From CAZUNO01 sp964621445 [NCBI: Candidatus Hadarchaeota archaeon] (GTDB lineage: Archaea > CAYQAE01 > CAYVLA01), in the NCBI GenBank assembly GCA_964621445.1, contig CAZUNO010000008.1, positions 38,483-102,482 on the forward strand: 64,000 nt of DNA. The letters run 5' to 3'. Shown here piece by piece: positions 51,205 to 59,782 of the stretch; the stretch's first letter is position 1; every line of letters starts with the position of its first letter. The position numbers and the translations under genes were made by a program. Below the pieces are notes generated by a model that worked only from the letters and a program-made list of their open reading frames with translations, was not told the origin of the DNA and did no database searches.

Positions 51205-52167
51205 ATGGACCCCATCGCAATTCCGGTATTGATCGTATCCATACTAATGGTCTCCAAAGGTGCGAGTTGGCTGACCGACTCCGTATGGGACATATCGGTA
51301 AGGAGGGGGATCTCGGCCTGTGTGTTGGGAATGATAGTCGCGGGCCTCATGACCACCCTTCCGGAGTTCAGCGTGAGCACCATGGCTAGTGCCCTGAAAA
51401 GCGAAGGTATATCATTGGGCAACGCTATCGGTTCCACAATCTTTAACATCGTGGGCATAGTCGGCATCATCGGTCTCATCAGGCCTCTGGACTTCGACAA
51501 GGCCTTCCTCCGTGATTTCGGTAGAAACGCGCTCCTTGCCTACCTGGTCTTCTATGTCCTAGTCCTAATCGGAGGTGCCCTGGAATGGTACGATTCCCTG
51601 CTCCTGCTTGCAGTGCTTGCCCTGTCCTTGTTATACAGTTACAGGCAAAGGTATGTTGATGCCCCGAGCGCCGAGCCACCATCGGGGGATTCCTTCAGGG
51701 ACCTAATGATGCTCGTGCTGGGAGGAGTGATCCTAGGTGCCGGTTCCTATCTCCTGATATACAGTGCAACCTCCATTGCCTCGGCTCTTGGAATTCCCGA
51801 GTTCGTCATAGGCCTGTCCCTGGTGGCGGTGGGAACCAGCATACCGGAGCTAGCCACGGGGATAGCTTCCATGAAGAAGGGGGTGGAGGAGGTGTCAGTT
51901 GGAAACGTGTTAGGGGCGAACATATACAACGTGACCCTGGTCCTGGGCTGTAGCGCTCTGATAAGCACCGCTTTACACGGCCAACCCCTGGTAGCGGAAG
52001 CCCGTACACTGTTCATAGATATTCCCATGATGATCGGGGCCACGGTTCTGTTCATGGTCGTTGGGCATGATGGCCATATATCGAGAAGAACCTCGGCCGC
52101 CTTTTTGGTAATCTACGCTTCGTATCTGATAATTACATTCTCCGGGATCTCCCTGAACATTGCCTGA
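51205..52167 (+). CDS. Cation/calcium antiporter of the CaCA family
   Basis: Exchanges Ca2+ or Na+ for other cations across the membrane. The 320-residue protein has about ten transmembrane helices in two inverted halves. The alpha repeats are clear: GLMTTLPEFSVSTMASALKS with GNAIGSTIFNIVG, and VAVGTSIPELATGIASMKKG with VGNVLGANIYNVT. The Glu of each PE is the ion ligand. This resembles the archaeal NCX_Mj and YrbG type. ATG start; no clear promoter was seen in the 200 bases upstream. Confidence 0.92.
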   Translation: MDPIAIPVLIVSILMVSKGASWLTDSVWDISVRRGISACVLGMIVAGLMTTLPEFSVSTMASALKSEGISLGNAIGSTIFNIVGIVGIIGLIRPLDFDKAFLRDFGRNALLAYLVFYVLVLIGGALEWYDSLLLLAVLALSLLYSYRQRYVDAPSAEPPSGDSFRDLMMLVLGGVILGAGSYLLIYSATSIASALGIPEFVIGLSLVAVGTSIPELATGIASMKKGVEEVSVGNVLGANIYNVTLVLGCSALISTALHGQPLVAEARTLFIDIPMMIGATVLFMVVGHDGHISRRTSAAFLVIYASYLIITFSGISLNIA

Positions 52168-52194
52168 TTGCGAAAGCCAGGCGAGGTTCGGACA

Positions 52195-52203
52195 CATATA
52201 TTA
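52195..52203 (+). promoter_or_regulatory. TATA box that decides a leaderless start
   Basis: CATATATTA overlaps the first possible ATG (52203) of the next gene, so transcription must begin inside that frame. The ATG at 52230, about 31 bases from the box centre, is thus the likely start. Confidence 0.5.
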
Positions 52204-52229
52204 TGACAATCAATCAGCCAACACCAGAT

Positions 52230-53498
52230 ATGAATTTGCGAACCATGCTTGAAATCTCCATGGTGCTTGTCCTGTTCGCAACCCTGTTGCCGGCGGTGAT
52301 GGGGGAGCAGTTCCACATCGTGGCTATTGGCACGGTTCTTCCCCAGGACACACCGGTCTATCACTGGTGTCAACAGGACCCCATGAACACGGTGTCAATT
52401 ATCCCCACCAGGCTCGGCGGGTCAAGCGTTCAACCGAGGGAAGCCAAGCGTCTGATACGCCTCTACTTCCCTAGACAGCTTGGTCCGGATACGGTTGATG
52501 CCATAATGTTCTCCGCCGGGGATGTCTACCACTTCACCACCTCCCAGATCAATTCCATGACCGAGGGGGTGGAGAACGGAATCGGGGCACTGGCCGATTG
52601 CGGGGGAACCAGTGCTATAAGCTCCTTTGTGGACACCTGGGTGGCCTCGGGTATAGGACGCATATTTCCAAACGACATCTCATCCGTGATCTCCGGAAGC
52701 TACTCATATCGAACCGGAAGCTTTCCCGGTTACTTCCTGGAGGGGGTGCCCTATACCATCAACGTTAACGATGACGTAGATGACAATCCATTCCTGCCCT
52801 TCGTGAGGGTTGGGATCGAGGACGTGCACGGATACGCGGGTCGCAAAATGGTGAGGAAATCAGGCTCAACGGTGATGGCGACCATGAATGGAAATTATGG
52901 ATTCCTCAGGGAAGACCCACCCTTTTGTCTGGAATGGGAATATGACCAGGGAAGGACAATTACCGTTTCCGAGTGGTTTGGACATCCCTTCTGGGGGGAC
53001 TACGGAACCGATATCCACATGTCCGACAATCCCTACGGGAGGGACATCTTTCTCAACATTCTCCTGAGGCTCACCGATAGGCCCATTTTCAGGGACGTGG
53101 CCCGGATGCACGAGCTCCACGAGAAATACGAGGAATATAGGGTTATGAGAAGCACCCTGATCTCGGCCATAGAGTTCGTGTCAAACTTTGGCGCCAACCT
53201 AGAGGCCGTGGACGAAAAGCTGGTATCCATAGACGAGGGTAAGTATGATGCCGATGATTACTACCTGGAAGGGGATTACCCGAAGTCCCTCGCTGCCATT
53301 GAGGGGTCGGTCGACGAACTATCGGAGACCATCGATCTGACACTCAACCTCAAGGATAGGGCACTTCTCAATGTCTACATAATAGAATGGTCGGTGGTCA
53401 CCGGAGCTCTGAGCATAACCGGGATCTTCCTGAATTTTCTAATGGTCAAGAGAAAGGCCTATCGAGAAGTCATCACCACCTCAACATCGCGGAAATAG
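52230..53498 (+). CDS. Exported, membrane-anchored protein with glutamine amidotransferase-like fold
   Basis: 422 residues. A signal peptide (LEISMVLVLFATLLPAVMG) opens the protein; a single transmembrane helix (VVTGALSITGIFLNFLMV) sits near the C-terminus. Between them, DAIMFSAGDVYHFTTSQINS and GGIGALADCGGTSAIS-like NGIGALADCGGTSAISS resemble the strand-turn elements of class I amidotransferase or ThuA-like domains, with a possible nucleophile Cys in ADCGG. Outside location argues against a metabolic amidotransferase. The helical region near 330-380 may be a coiled coil. The function is unknown. Confidence 0.6.
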   Translation: MNLRTMLEISMVLVLFATLLPAVMGEQFHIVAIGTVLPQDTPVYHWCQQDPMNTVSIIPTRLGGSSVQPREAKRLIRLYFPRQLGPDTVDAIMFSAGDVYHFTTSQINSMTEGVENGIGALADCGGTSAISSFVDTWVASGIGRIFPNDISSVISGSYSYRTGSFPGYFLEGVPYTINVNDDVDDNPFLPFVRVGIEDVHGYAGRKMVRKSGSTVMATMNGNYGFLREDPPFCLEWEYDQGRTITVSEWFGHPFWGDYGTDIHMSDNPYGRDIFLNILLRLTDRPIFRDVARMHELHEKYEEYRVMRSTLISAIEFVSNFGANLEAVDEKLVSIDEGKYDADDYYLEGDYPKSLAAIEGSVDELSETIDLTLNLKDRALLNVYIIEWSVVTGALSITGIFLNFLMVKRKAYREVITTSTSRK

Positions 53499-53583
53499 TG
53501 TAAAAATTACAATGCGATGGAATATTAAAATTAAATACCAAATTTTGGATCCATAAATGACCGAATTTGTACCAATTACCCCA

Positions 53584-53602
53584 CCTATTTAGCTCAAATA
53601 GG
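53584..53602. promoter_or_regulatory. Inverted repeat upstream of the MIP18 gene
   Basis: CCTATTT-AGCTC-AAATAGG, seven-base arms with five-base spacer, 100 bases before the start. AT-rich sequence around it offers several TATA-like boxes. Confidence 0.4.
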
Positions 53603-53702
53603 GCATAAAATGCAGTTAAGAATTGTCGGAGGGGACGAGGTACGACTAAAATGTCATCTGCGAGGTAAATGGAACAGCTTTTTCTAAGGTCAGGTTTCTA
53701 GG

Positions 53703-54071
53703 ATGATCGATAGCATGCCCAATATGGAAGAAGTCCTCGATGTGCTCAGAAAGGTCAATGATCCTGAACATCCAGTATCGGTCCTTGACCTGGATATCGT
53801 TACCGAGAACGACATAGAGATCGCCGATGATACGGTTAAGGTACAGTTCGCACCCACGGTTCCATTCTGCCCGATGGGAGGAGCGATCGGAATCATCATA
53901 AAACATGCCCTGGAAAAGGAGCTGGATATCGAGGCCGAGGTAAGTGTGAAGCCAGGGAGCCATGTCCAGGAGGAATTACTCAACCAGACCTTGAATAACC
54001 CGGATAGATATCAGGAAGCGCTGGGGAAACTCCGGAACTCCGGTCTTATCGATCAGTGCATCCAGTCGTGA
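53703..54071 (+). CDS. MIP18 (DUF59) family iron-sulfur assembly protein
   Basis: A 122-residue cytosolic protein like SufT/PaaD and eukaryotic CIA2, which help deliver Fe-S clusters. VLRKVNDPEHPVSVLDLDIV with the DPE-P block and the later APTVPFCPMGGAIGIIIKHA around the conserved Cys are the signatures. C-terminus is helical. ATG start with TTTCTAGG upstream. It stands alone, with no suf genes nearby. Confidence 0.88.
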   Translation: MIDSMPNMEEVLDVLRKVNDPEHPVSVLDLDIVTENDIEIADDTVKVQFAPTVPFCPMGGAIGIIIKHALEKELDIEAEVSVKPGSHVQEELLNQTLNNPDRYQEALGKLRNSGLIDQCIQS

Positions 54072-54120
54072 GCAAGAGTGAATGGGGCTTCCTGTCTTTC
54101 CCACGTATCTTGCTAAAACG

Positions 54121-54153
54121 GTATTAACTGGGTTAATACGTATTGGTATTACC
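54121..54153. promoter_or_regulatory. Cluster of overlapping palindromes, probable operators
   Basis: An 8-base inverted repeat with 3-base spacer and a ten-base palindrome share half-sites based on GTATTA/TAATAC. About 160 bases lie between the cluster and the TATA box, so an activator or DNA-looping role is as likely as simple repression. Confidence 0.5.
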
Positions 54154-54229
54154 TAATCCATTCGGGGGAAGGAAAAAGCGGTTGCCCGGTCGCTAAATTT
54201 ACCCATCAGTTTGTTTTAATTGTCCTATT

Positions 54230-54267
54230 CTAGCTTTCAGACGTTCAGTAAACCTTATGAAAGCTAG
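54230..54267. repeat. Ten-base inverted repeat with 18-base loop
   Basis: CTAGCTTTCA and TGAAAGCTAG pair perfectly. The element precedes the TATA box, so it is not part of that mRNA. It could be a terminator stem of another transcript or a protein site. Confidence 0.55.
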
Positions 54268-54394
54268 TCCCAGGGCTATATTGGCGTTGGAAAGGGATGG
54301 GGATATCTTCCTTAAATACCCTGATGTCCAAAACAGAATTCAGACATGGCTTTGAGAGTATGAAAGCTGGTTGGAAAGAGATCAGGGGTTCGAG

Positions 54395-55351
54395 ATGATC
54401 GTAGAAGAAAGTCGATTGCAGGCCTTGAGTTCATTGTATGCAACGACTAAGGATCTATTCCTTCAGACTAATTCCCACAGGCTTTGGTGTATGGCATTGC
54501 TAGTAGGGTCCCTGATTCTTCTCGGAGTTTTCTTCTTCCAGACCGAGGGACTGGTACGTCTTATGATTGGTCTGGCGGTTGCTCTGGTTTCATTTACCCT
54601 TCTGGTGAGCGAGTTATTCCTGAGCAGGAGATTGTATCTGACCCGCTCGGTTTTGGTGAGGATCGAAAGGGAACTTTCCGGACATATCACCGAGTACCTA
54701 GGGCGGAAGGCTGCTCGGAACAACCATTCCAAGAAGATAATTTCCACCGAGGGTGAAAACCCACGCTCGTCCGGAAACGAAGATGGAAATGAGATGCTTT
54801 GGCCGGTCAGCTTGATGTCGACCGGGTCAAAGTCATCATCCCTGGTCGCCGCCGATTCGAGTAACTGGATAATATTCATCCACGGCCTGGCCGGTTTCGG
54901 CATTATGGTGACCCTGGGCGTGGAGATCATTCACTCTGTGGAGGTCGGTCTTTTCAGTTCCATCTTGACCCTCAGCTACCTGGTGGGCGTTCTTGCCTTC
55001 TCCGCCTTTTTCGTTTACGTGGTTGCCTCTGAAAGGCATCTGCAGGAAATAGTTCTTGGAAAGAGCGAGAACGAGGCCAGGGACCAAAGCAAAAGAATGG
55101 TCTGGCAGGCCCTGGGCGCTGTCCTTGTGGTGATGGGTCCATTCCTGTGCTACGCCGGCATGAACTCAAAAACCGGAAACATGATTGAGGAGGTATGGCA
55201 GGCCCTGGGGTCAGTGGGAACGGAGACCACTTTCTGGGCTCCAGTGCTCCTTGCGGCCGGGCTGTTTATGATATTCATATCCCTTATCTGGCGGAGCGTG
55301 GAATCCGGTACCCTGGAGGCCAAGACCGAGTCCCAGCCAGAGCCTGAATAG
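54395..55351 (+). CDS. Polytopic membrane protein, function unknown
   Basis: 318 residues from the ATG at 54395, which has AGGGG before it; a TTG at 54371 would add eight residues. Six transmembrane helices in three pairs, at about 25-45, 50-75, 160-180, 185-215, 230-250 and 270-295. Between helices 2 and 3 lies a charged loop of about 80 residues. The C-terminus is acidic. No family motif was recognised. It has an elaborate upstream region with palindromes, suggesting tight regulation. Confidence 0.65.
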   Translation: MIVEESRLQALSSLYATTKDLFLQTNSHRLWCMALLVGSLILLGVFFFQTEGLVRLMIGLAVALVSFTLLVSELFLSRRLYLTRSVLVRIERELSGHITEYLGRKAARNNHSKKIISTEGENPRSSGNEDGNEMLWPVSLMSTGSKSSSLVAADSSNWIIFIHGLAGFGIMVTLGVEIIHSVEVGLFSSILTLSYLVGVLAFSAFFVYVVASERHLQEIVLGKSENEARDQSKRMVWQALGAVLVVMGPFLCYAGMNSKTGNMIEEVWQALGSVGTETTFWAPVLLAAGLFMIFISLIWRSVESGTLEAKTESQPEPE

Positions 55352-55376
55352 TAATCCGAAAAATTCTCACCGAATT

Positions 55377-56348
55377 CTAAACTGCCTCGATAGTTGATGG
55401 TGGCTTGCTGGCTATGTTATAGGTAACGCTTACCACGCCGTCCACCTCGCTGGTTATTCTATCGGCGATCCTTGTCAGCGTCTCGTAGTCCAGATGGGTG
55501 GGCTTTCCCACCCGGGCGTCCTTGCTTTCCCAACAACGAACCTCTACCTGGAGGCCGAAATCGCGTTTCCCGTTCCTAACTCCGGTAACCCGGTCCTGGT
55601 GTAGAATGGCCATGTATTGAAATGCCCCGGTTTGGCTAAGCTCCTTCTCCACTATGTCCGTGGCCTCTCTAACCGTTTGGACCCTGGGCCGTGTAACCTC
55701 CCCGATCACTCTTGCGGCCAGCGCGGGTCCCGGGAAGGGAGGTCTTTGGTAGGTTTCCTTTGGCAGGCCTAGAGCCCTTCCAACCGCCCTCACCCCGGAT
55801 TTTCGAAGCCGAAGTAGGGGCTCAATTACCTTGTAGCCGTATTCCTTTTCGGTGTCTATACCCAGCTGTTCCAATATGTTGTGCTGTCTCTTTATTCCGG
55901 CCACCGTCTCCTCCACGTCGGTGTAGTTGGTTCCCTGGAGAAGGTGGTTGGCCTCGCTCTCCCTCACTATTCTCCCGAAGACATCCCGGTAGAAGGTCTC
56001 GGTTATCGCATTCCGCTTTTCCTCGGGATCGGTGATTCCCTTCAGCGCGTTGAAGAACTGATCCTTGGCATCCACCAGTTCCACCTCAACCCCCAGGTTA
56101 TTGAAGAGGTCAACCACCTCCCCCGGCTCGTTCTTGCGCATCAGCCCGTTGTCGATAAAATATGTCTTCAGTCTATCTCCAAGAGCCCTGTGGCCTAGAA
56201 GGGTCACCACCGAGGAGTCAACTCCGCCGGAAAGGGCGTTGATCGCCAGTTGGTCTCCGATCTCGGATCTTAGCTCTTTGACCTGCTGTGATATGAATTC
56301 CTCTGGATCAAGGTCTTCCAGCCGGATCTCTTCCACGTCCATCATCAT
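55377..56348 (-). CDS. guaAB: GMP synthase, ATP pyrophosphatase subunit
   Basis: Makes GMP from XMP, with ammonia from a separate glutaminase subunit, as in many archaea where guaA is split. 323 residues. NALSGGVDSSVVTLLGHRAL is the PP-loop; IDNGLMRKNE, LLQGTNYTDVEET and PPFPGPALAARVIGEVTRPR are typical of GuaA. The C-terminal dimerisation domain ends KPPSTIEAV, near the usual KPPATIEWE. Three ATG codons stand in a row at the start. The glutaminase gene is not in this window. Confidence 0.96.
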   Translation of the reverse strand: MMMDVEEIRLEDLDPEEFISQQVKELRSEIGDQLAINALSGGVDSSVVTLLGHRALGDRLKTYFIDNGLMRKNEPGEVVDLFNNLGVEVELVDAKDQFFNALKGITDPEEKRNAITETFYRDVFGRIVRESEANHLLQGTNYTDVEETVAGIKRQHNILEQLGIDTEKEYGYKVIEPLLRLRKSGVRAVGRALGLPKETYQRPPFPGPALAARVIGEVTRPRVQTVREATDIVEKELSQTGAFQYMAILHQDRVTGVRNGKRDFGLQVEVRCWESKDARVGKPTHLDYETLTRIADRITSEVDGVVSVTYNIASKPPSTIEAV

Positions 56349-56369
56349 CCTCCCCTTGAGTCAGGGGGT

Positions 56370-56378
56370 GATATATTT
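56370..56378 (-). promoter_or_regulatory. TATA box of guaAB
   Basis: Minus-strand AAATATATC, about 25 bases before the triple ATG, suggesting a leaderless mRNA even though GGGGAGG lies just before the first ATG. Confidence 0.45.
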
Positions 56379-56391
56379 TTTTGCCACTATT

Positions 56392-57459
56392 TTAACCCAG
56401 AAGCTCCTGCCAATCTACCTGGCTGCCGAAAACCTCGCGGGCCTTGTCGATCCTTCTTGTATCACTGGGCTTGATCTTACCTATGGTTTTCTGTACGAGG
56501 TTAAGGGTTGCATAGGTGTCCTGGGGAACCATGATTATGGGTATTCGTTTGTCATCCGCCCTTGGCAGGATCTTTATCGTGGGGTAGAGGTTGCCGGTCA
56601 GAATGAGCGCCGAGGCCCCGGCCTCCATGGCTGCTAGTATTATGTCGGTCCTATCCCCGCCGGTCACCACCAGTTTGTCGGTTGTCCTCCTGAAGTACTT
56701 CATGGCACTCTCCATGGTCATGGCACCAACCAGATAGTTCCGGATGGTTCTATCCAGACCTTCCTCCCCGGCGAGAACCTTTCCCCCCAGTGCATCGCAG
56801 ATCTCCCTCACGCTCAACGCGCTGACGTCTCTGTCCTCGGGAACCACTCCCAATACGTCCAATCCATGCCTTTCCAGGCAAGCCCTCATGCTGGTTTTGG
56901 ATCTCTCCATCCTATCGCTGGGAACCCGGTTGAGAATGACACCCGAAGTAGATATTTCGTGATGTGTACAGTACTCGTCAGCGTGTATTAGGTCATCAAC
57001 CGCTGAGTCGTCCTCCCCCGCCGCTACAATCACCATCTTGGAGGAGAGTTCGCGGGCGATATTCGGAGAGCTCAGGCCCAGAAAGGAACCCGTCCACAGG
57101 GTGTCGGTACCCTCAATTAGGACCAGGTCCTTGCCCTCCGATAGCTGTTGGTAGGAGTCGATAATCCTCTGGTGAATATCCTCCTTCCGCTTTCCGGTGC
57201 AGTCCTGCAGTGATTCGGGCCTGGAGATCTTAACCGGACAGAGGGTTTCCATGTCCTCCTCGAGTTCCAGGATTTCCCTCATGGTCTCCACGTCCTCGTC
57301 TATTACCTGACCCTGGTCGTTTATCTTGGAGCCCTGGCCGATGGGCTTGAAATAGCCCACTTTAAGACCCTGAGATTTAGCTTCAAGACCCAGTGAAAGT
57401 GTCAACAGGGTCTTGCCGGAAAGCTCCTTCGTTGATGCTACGTATATGCTGCTTGCCAT
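56392..57459 (-). CDS. DRTGG-domain protein with BioD-like N-terminus
   Basis: 355 residues. The first 210 form a dethiobiotin synthetase-like P-loop domain (YVASTKELSGKTLLTLSLGL, VLIEGTDTLWTG). The remainder is a DRTGG domain, with NYLVGAMTMESAMKYFRRTT and VVTGGDRTDIILAAMEAGAS, as found beside phosphotransacetylase in bacterial Pta. It has no acetyltransferase domain, so a regulatory or CoA-sensing role for the linked ADP-forming acetate-CoA ligase is inferred. Its start follows that gene's stop within a few bases, indicating one operon. Confidence 0.88.
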   Translation of the reverse strand: MASSIYVASTKELSGKTLLTLSLGLEAKSQGLKVGYFKPIGQGSKINDQGQVIDEDVETMREILELEEDMETLCPVKISRPESLQDCTGKRKEDIHQRIIDSYQQLSEGKDLVLIEGTDTLWTGSFLGLSSPNIARELSSKMVIVAAGEDDSAVDDLIHADEYCTHHEISTSGVILNRVPSDRMERSKTSMRACLERHGLDVLGVVPEDRDVSALSVREICDALGGKVLAGEEGLDRTIRNYLVGAMTMESAMKYFRRTTDKLVVTGGDRTDIILAAMEAGASALILTGNLYPTIKILPRADDKRIPIIMVPQDTYATLNLVQKTIGKIKPSDTRRIDKAREVFGSQVDWQELLG

Positions 57460-57463
57460 TTAC

Positions 57464-59575
57464 TCACCCCGATTCATCGCCCTCGGAAATTGTAACCCTC
57501 ACGTCGACGGCGACCGCATCCTCTTGGTAGGCAAAAAGAGGGTTGATCTCCATCTCCATGATGTCCTCAAAATCCACTGTAAGTTGGGACAGCCTCAGCA
57601 TGGCATCTATAACTGCGTCGATGTCAGAGCTGGGTTCTCCCCTGACCCCGCGAAGCAAGGCATAAGCCTTGGTCTGTTCTATCATTTCTCTCGCGTCCCT
57701 CTCGGACAAGGGGGATAATCCATATGAAACATCCTTCAAGAAGTTAACGTAAATCCCGCCCAGGCCAAACATCATCAGGGGACCGAACTGGGGATCCCTC
57801 ACCGAACCCACGATTACCTCCCTTCCAGAGGGATACATCTTCTGAATCAGCATTCCCTCGATTCTGGCCTCGGGCATCGCCACCCGGATTCTCTGCATTA
57901 CCTGCTGGTAGTTCCGCTCGACATCATCCCGATTTCGAACGTCAATGACAACTCCCCCTATGTCGGTCTTGTGTATGATCTCCGGGGAGACTATCTTCAT
58001 AACCACCGGGTAACCTACCTTGTCGGCCAGTTCACCGGCCTCTCTGGTATTACGGGCTATGGCCGCCTCGGGGACGGGAATACCATAGGCCTTTGCAAGT
58101 CGGAGGGATTCGATTATGGTCAGATTTATCCTGCCCTCAGCACGGGCCCCCTTGATGACCTTACGGGCCCTTGACTTGTCGAGGCCCGATATCCTGGTAA
58201 CCTCCTTCTCGCTGGCTTCAAGCGCCGATCTATAGCTACACATGCAATTCAGGACCTGGGCCGCGTGCTCGGGATAGTAGTAGTTGGGGATGTCGTTCTT
58301 TTTCAATTGATGCAGGCCATCATTTGAATCGTCAACACCCATGAAAACTGAGATTACGGGCTTTTCCTTAGTACCCCGTGATACCTCCACCACGGCTTCC
58401 GCCACCTTATCTACAGGGGTCATGGCCTGGGGAGTAAGGACCACTATGATGGAGTCCACGTTATTGCTCTTGATCGCCGCCCTCAATGCCAGTCTGTACC
58501 TGTCCTCATCCGCATCTCCAAGCACGTCCAGAGGATTGTGAACGCTGGCCTGGGGGGGAAGCTTCTTCCTCAGATTCTCGATGAAAGAATTCTCAAGCAG
58601 GGGAAGTTCCAGATCCACCTTCTCGCATGCATCGGCGGCCAGTATGCCCGGGCCCCCTCCGTTGGTCACGATCAGCACGTTTCGCCCCCTCGGTATGGGT
58701 TGTCCTTCAAAAGCCATTATCAGGTTGAAAAGCTCCTCGAGGGTCTCAACCCTGATTATTCCCGCCCGCCTAAAGGCTGCCGTGTAGGCGGTGTCCGAAC
58801 CGGCCAGGGAACCGGTGTGGGATGATACGGCCTTCATTCCCACGTCGGTGGTCCCCGCTTTAAGTGCGATTATGGGTTTCTTCCTGGTGACCCGGCTGGC
58901 CACCTCCACGAATCTCTTACCGTCCTTGGTTCCCTCGATGTAGAGGGCGATCACCCTGGTGTTCTCATCCTCGGCCAGGGCCTCTATGAAATCAGCGGAG
59001 GTCAGGTCGGCCTCGTTGCCCAGACTCACGAAGTTGGTGAATCCAACGTCCTTGTCGAGGGCCCAGTTCAGTATGGTGCTTCCTAAAGCTCCGCTCTGGG
59101 ACACGAATGCCACGCTTCCCATTGGTGGTTTGGTGGAGGCGAAGGAGGCGTTTACATTGCAGCCCACGTTGATTATGCCAAGGCAGTTGGGCCCCTGCAT
59201 GCGCATGTCGTACCTCCTGCAGATCTCTACCAGCTCCCTCTCGAGGGCGGTTCCCTTCCTTCCCACCTCGCTGAATCCTGCCGAAATGACAACCAGGTAT
59301 TTCACCCCTTTTTTCCCGCACTCCTCGGCCACGCTGGGGACAACCCTTGCCGGAACACATATCACGGCAAGATCAATTTCTCCGGGGACCTCGAGAACGC
59401 TGGGGTAGCATTTGAAACCCAGGATTTCATCGGCGCTGGGGTTTATGGGGTATAGATCGCCATCAAAGCCGGAGTCGATTATGTTCCTGAAGATCTTATG
59501 GCCGACCTTCTCCGAGTTGCGGCTGGCCCCCACCAGGGCAATTGATTTCGGCCTGAGCAGACTCTCGAGCTTCAT
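57464..59575 (-). CDS. acd: Acetate-CoA ligase (ADP-forming), fused alpha and beta subunits
   Basis: Turns an acyl-CoA, ADP and phosphate into the acid, CoA and ATP; it is the main substrate-level ATP source in many fermenting archaea. 703 residues. The CoA-binding Rossmann domain (IALVGASRNSEKVGHKIFRN) is followed by two succinyl-CoA ligase-like domains with the phosphorylated His in SSHTGSLAG (His 253), and an ATP-grasp domain from about 480 (IPVPEAAIARNTREAGELAD, GYPVVMKIVSPEIIHKTDIG). Some archaea split this enzyme in two genes. Substrate choice cannot be told from sequence by eye. Confidence 0.95.
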   Translation of the reverse strand: MKLESLLRPKSIALVGASRNSEKVGHKIFRNIIDSGFDGDLYPINPSADEILGFKCYPSVLEVPGEIDLAVICVPARVVPSVAEECGKKGVKYLVVISAGFSEVGRKGTALERELVEICRRYDMRMQGPNCLGIINVGCNVNASFASTKPPMGSVAFVSQSGALGSTILNWALDKDVGFTNFVSLGNEADLTSADFIEALAEDENTRVIALYIEGTKDGKRFVEVASRVTRKKPIIALKAGTTDVGMKAVSSHTGSLAGSDTAYTAAFRRAGIIRVETLEELFNLIMAFEGQPIPRGRNVLIVTNGGGPGILAADACEKVDLELPLLENSFIENLRKKLPPQASVHNPLDVLGDADEDRYRLALRAAIKSNNVDSIIVVLTPQAMTPVDKVAEAVVEVSRGTKEKPVISVFMGVDDSNDGLHQLKKNDIPNYYYPEHAAQVLNCMCSYRSALEASEKEVTRISGLDKSRARKVIKGARAEGRINLTIIESLRLAKAYGIPVPEAAIARNTREAGELADKVGYPVVMKIVSPEIIHKTDIGGVVIDVRNRDDVERNYQQVMQRIRVAMPEARIEGMLIQKMYPSGREVIVGSVRDPQFGPLMMFGLGGIYVNFLKDVSYGLSPLSERDAREMIEQTKAYALLRGVRGEPSSDIDAVIDAMLRLSQLTVDFEDIMEMEINPLFAYQEDAVAVDVRVTISEGDESG

Positions 59576-59717
59576 TGTTAAGCCTCTAGCAAATTTTCAT
59601 GAATATTTCGGGTCGTATTATTGGGCGGTTGTTCGAGGCCCTTGCCTCACCAGGTGTCCTGGAAGTGCGAATAAAATGCTTTCCACCCTGTTGAACCTGC
59701 ACGAATTACCCCGTTAT

Positions 59718-59735
59718 CCGGGCTCCTAAACCCGG
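59718..59735. promoter_or_regulatory. GC-rich hairpin between divergent acyl-CoA genes
   Basis: CCGGG-CTCCTAAA-CCCGG, five-base arms and eight-base loop, between the ligase and CoA-transferase starts. Confidence 0.35.
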
Positions 59736-59755
59736 GGAGGAAGAAGTAATATGTG

Positions 59756-59769
59756 AATAGTACACTATT
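59756..59769. promoter_or_regulatory. Palindromic operator before the CoA-transferase gene
   Basis: AATAGT-AC-ACTATT, six-base arms, ending 13 bases before the ATG and overlapping the likely core promoter (ACTATTTAGG). A bound protein would block initiation. Confidence 0.5.
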
Positions 59770-59782
59770 TAGGTAGATTATC

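Larger units (their letters stand above)
54072..54394. other. Regulatory intergenic region with nested palindromes
   Basis: No gene. GTATTAAC-TGG-GTTAATAC (54121-54139) is followed at once by AATACGTATT (overlapping, 54136-54145) and GGTATTACC (54145-54153). A long inverted repeat CTAGCTTTCA/TGAAAGCTAG with an 18-base loop lies at 54230-54267, and a TATA box CTTAAATACC at 54311-54320. Confidence 0.6.
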
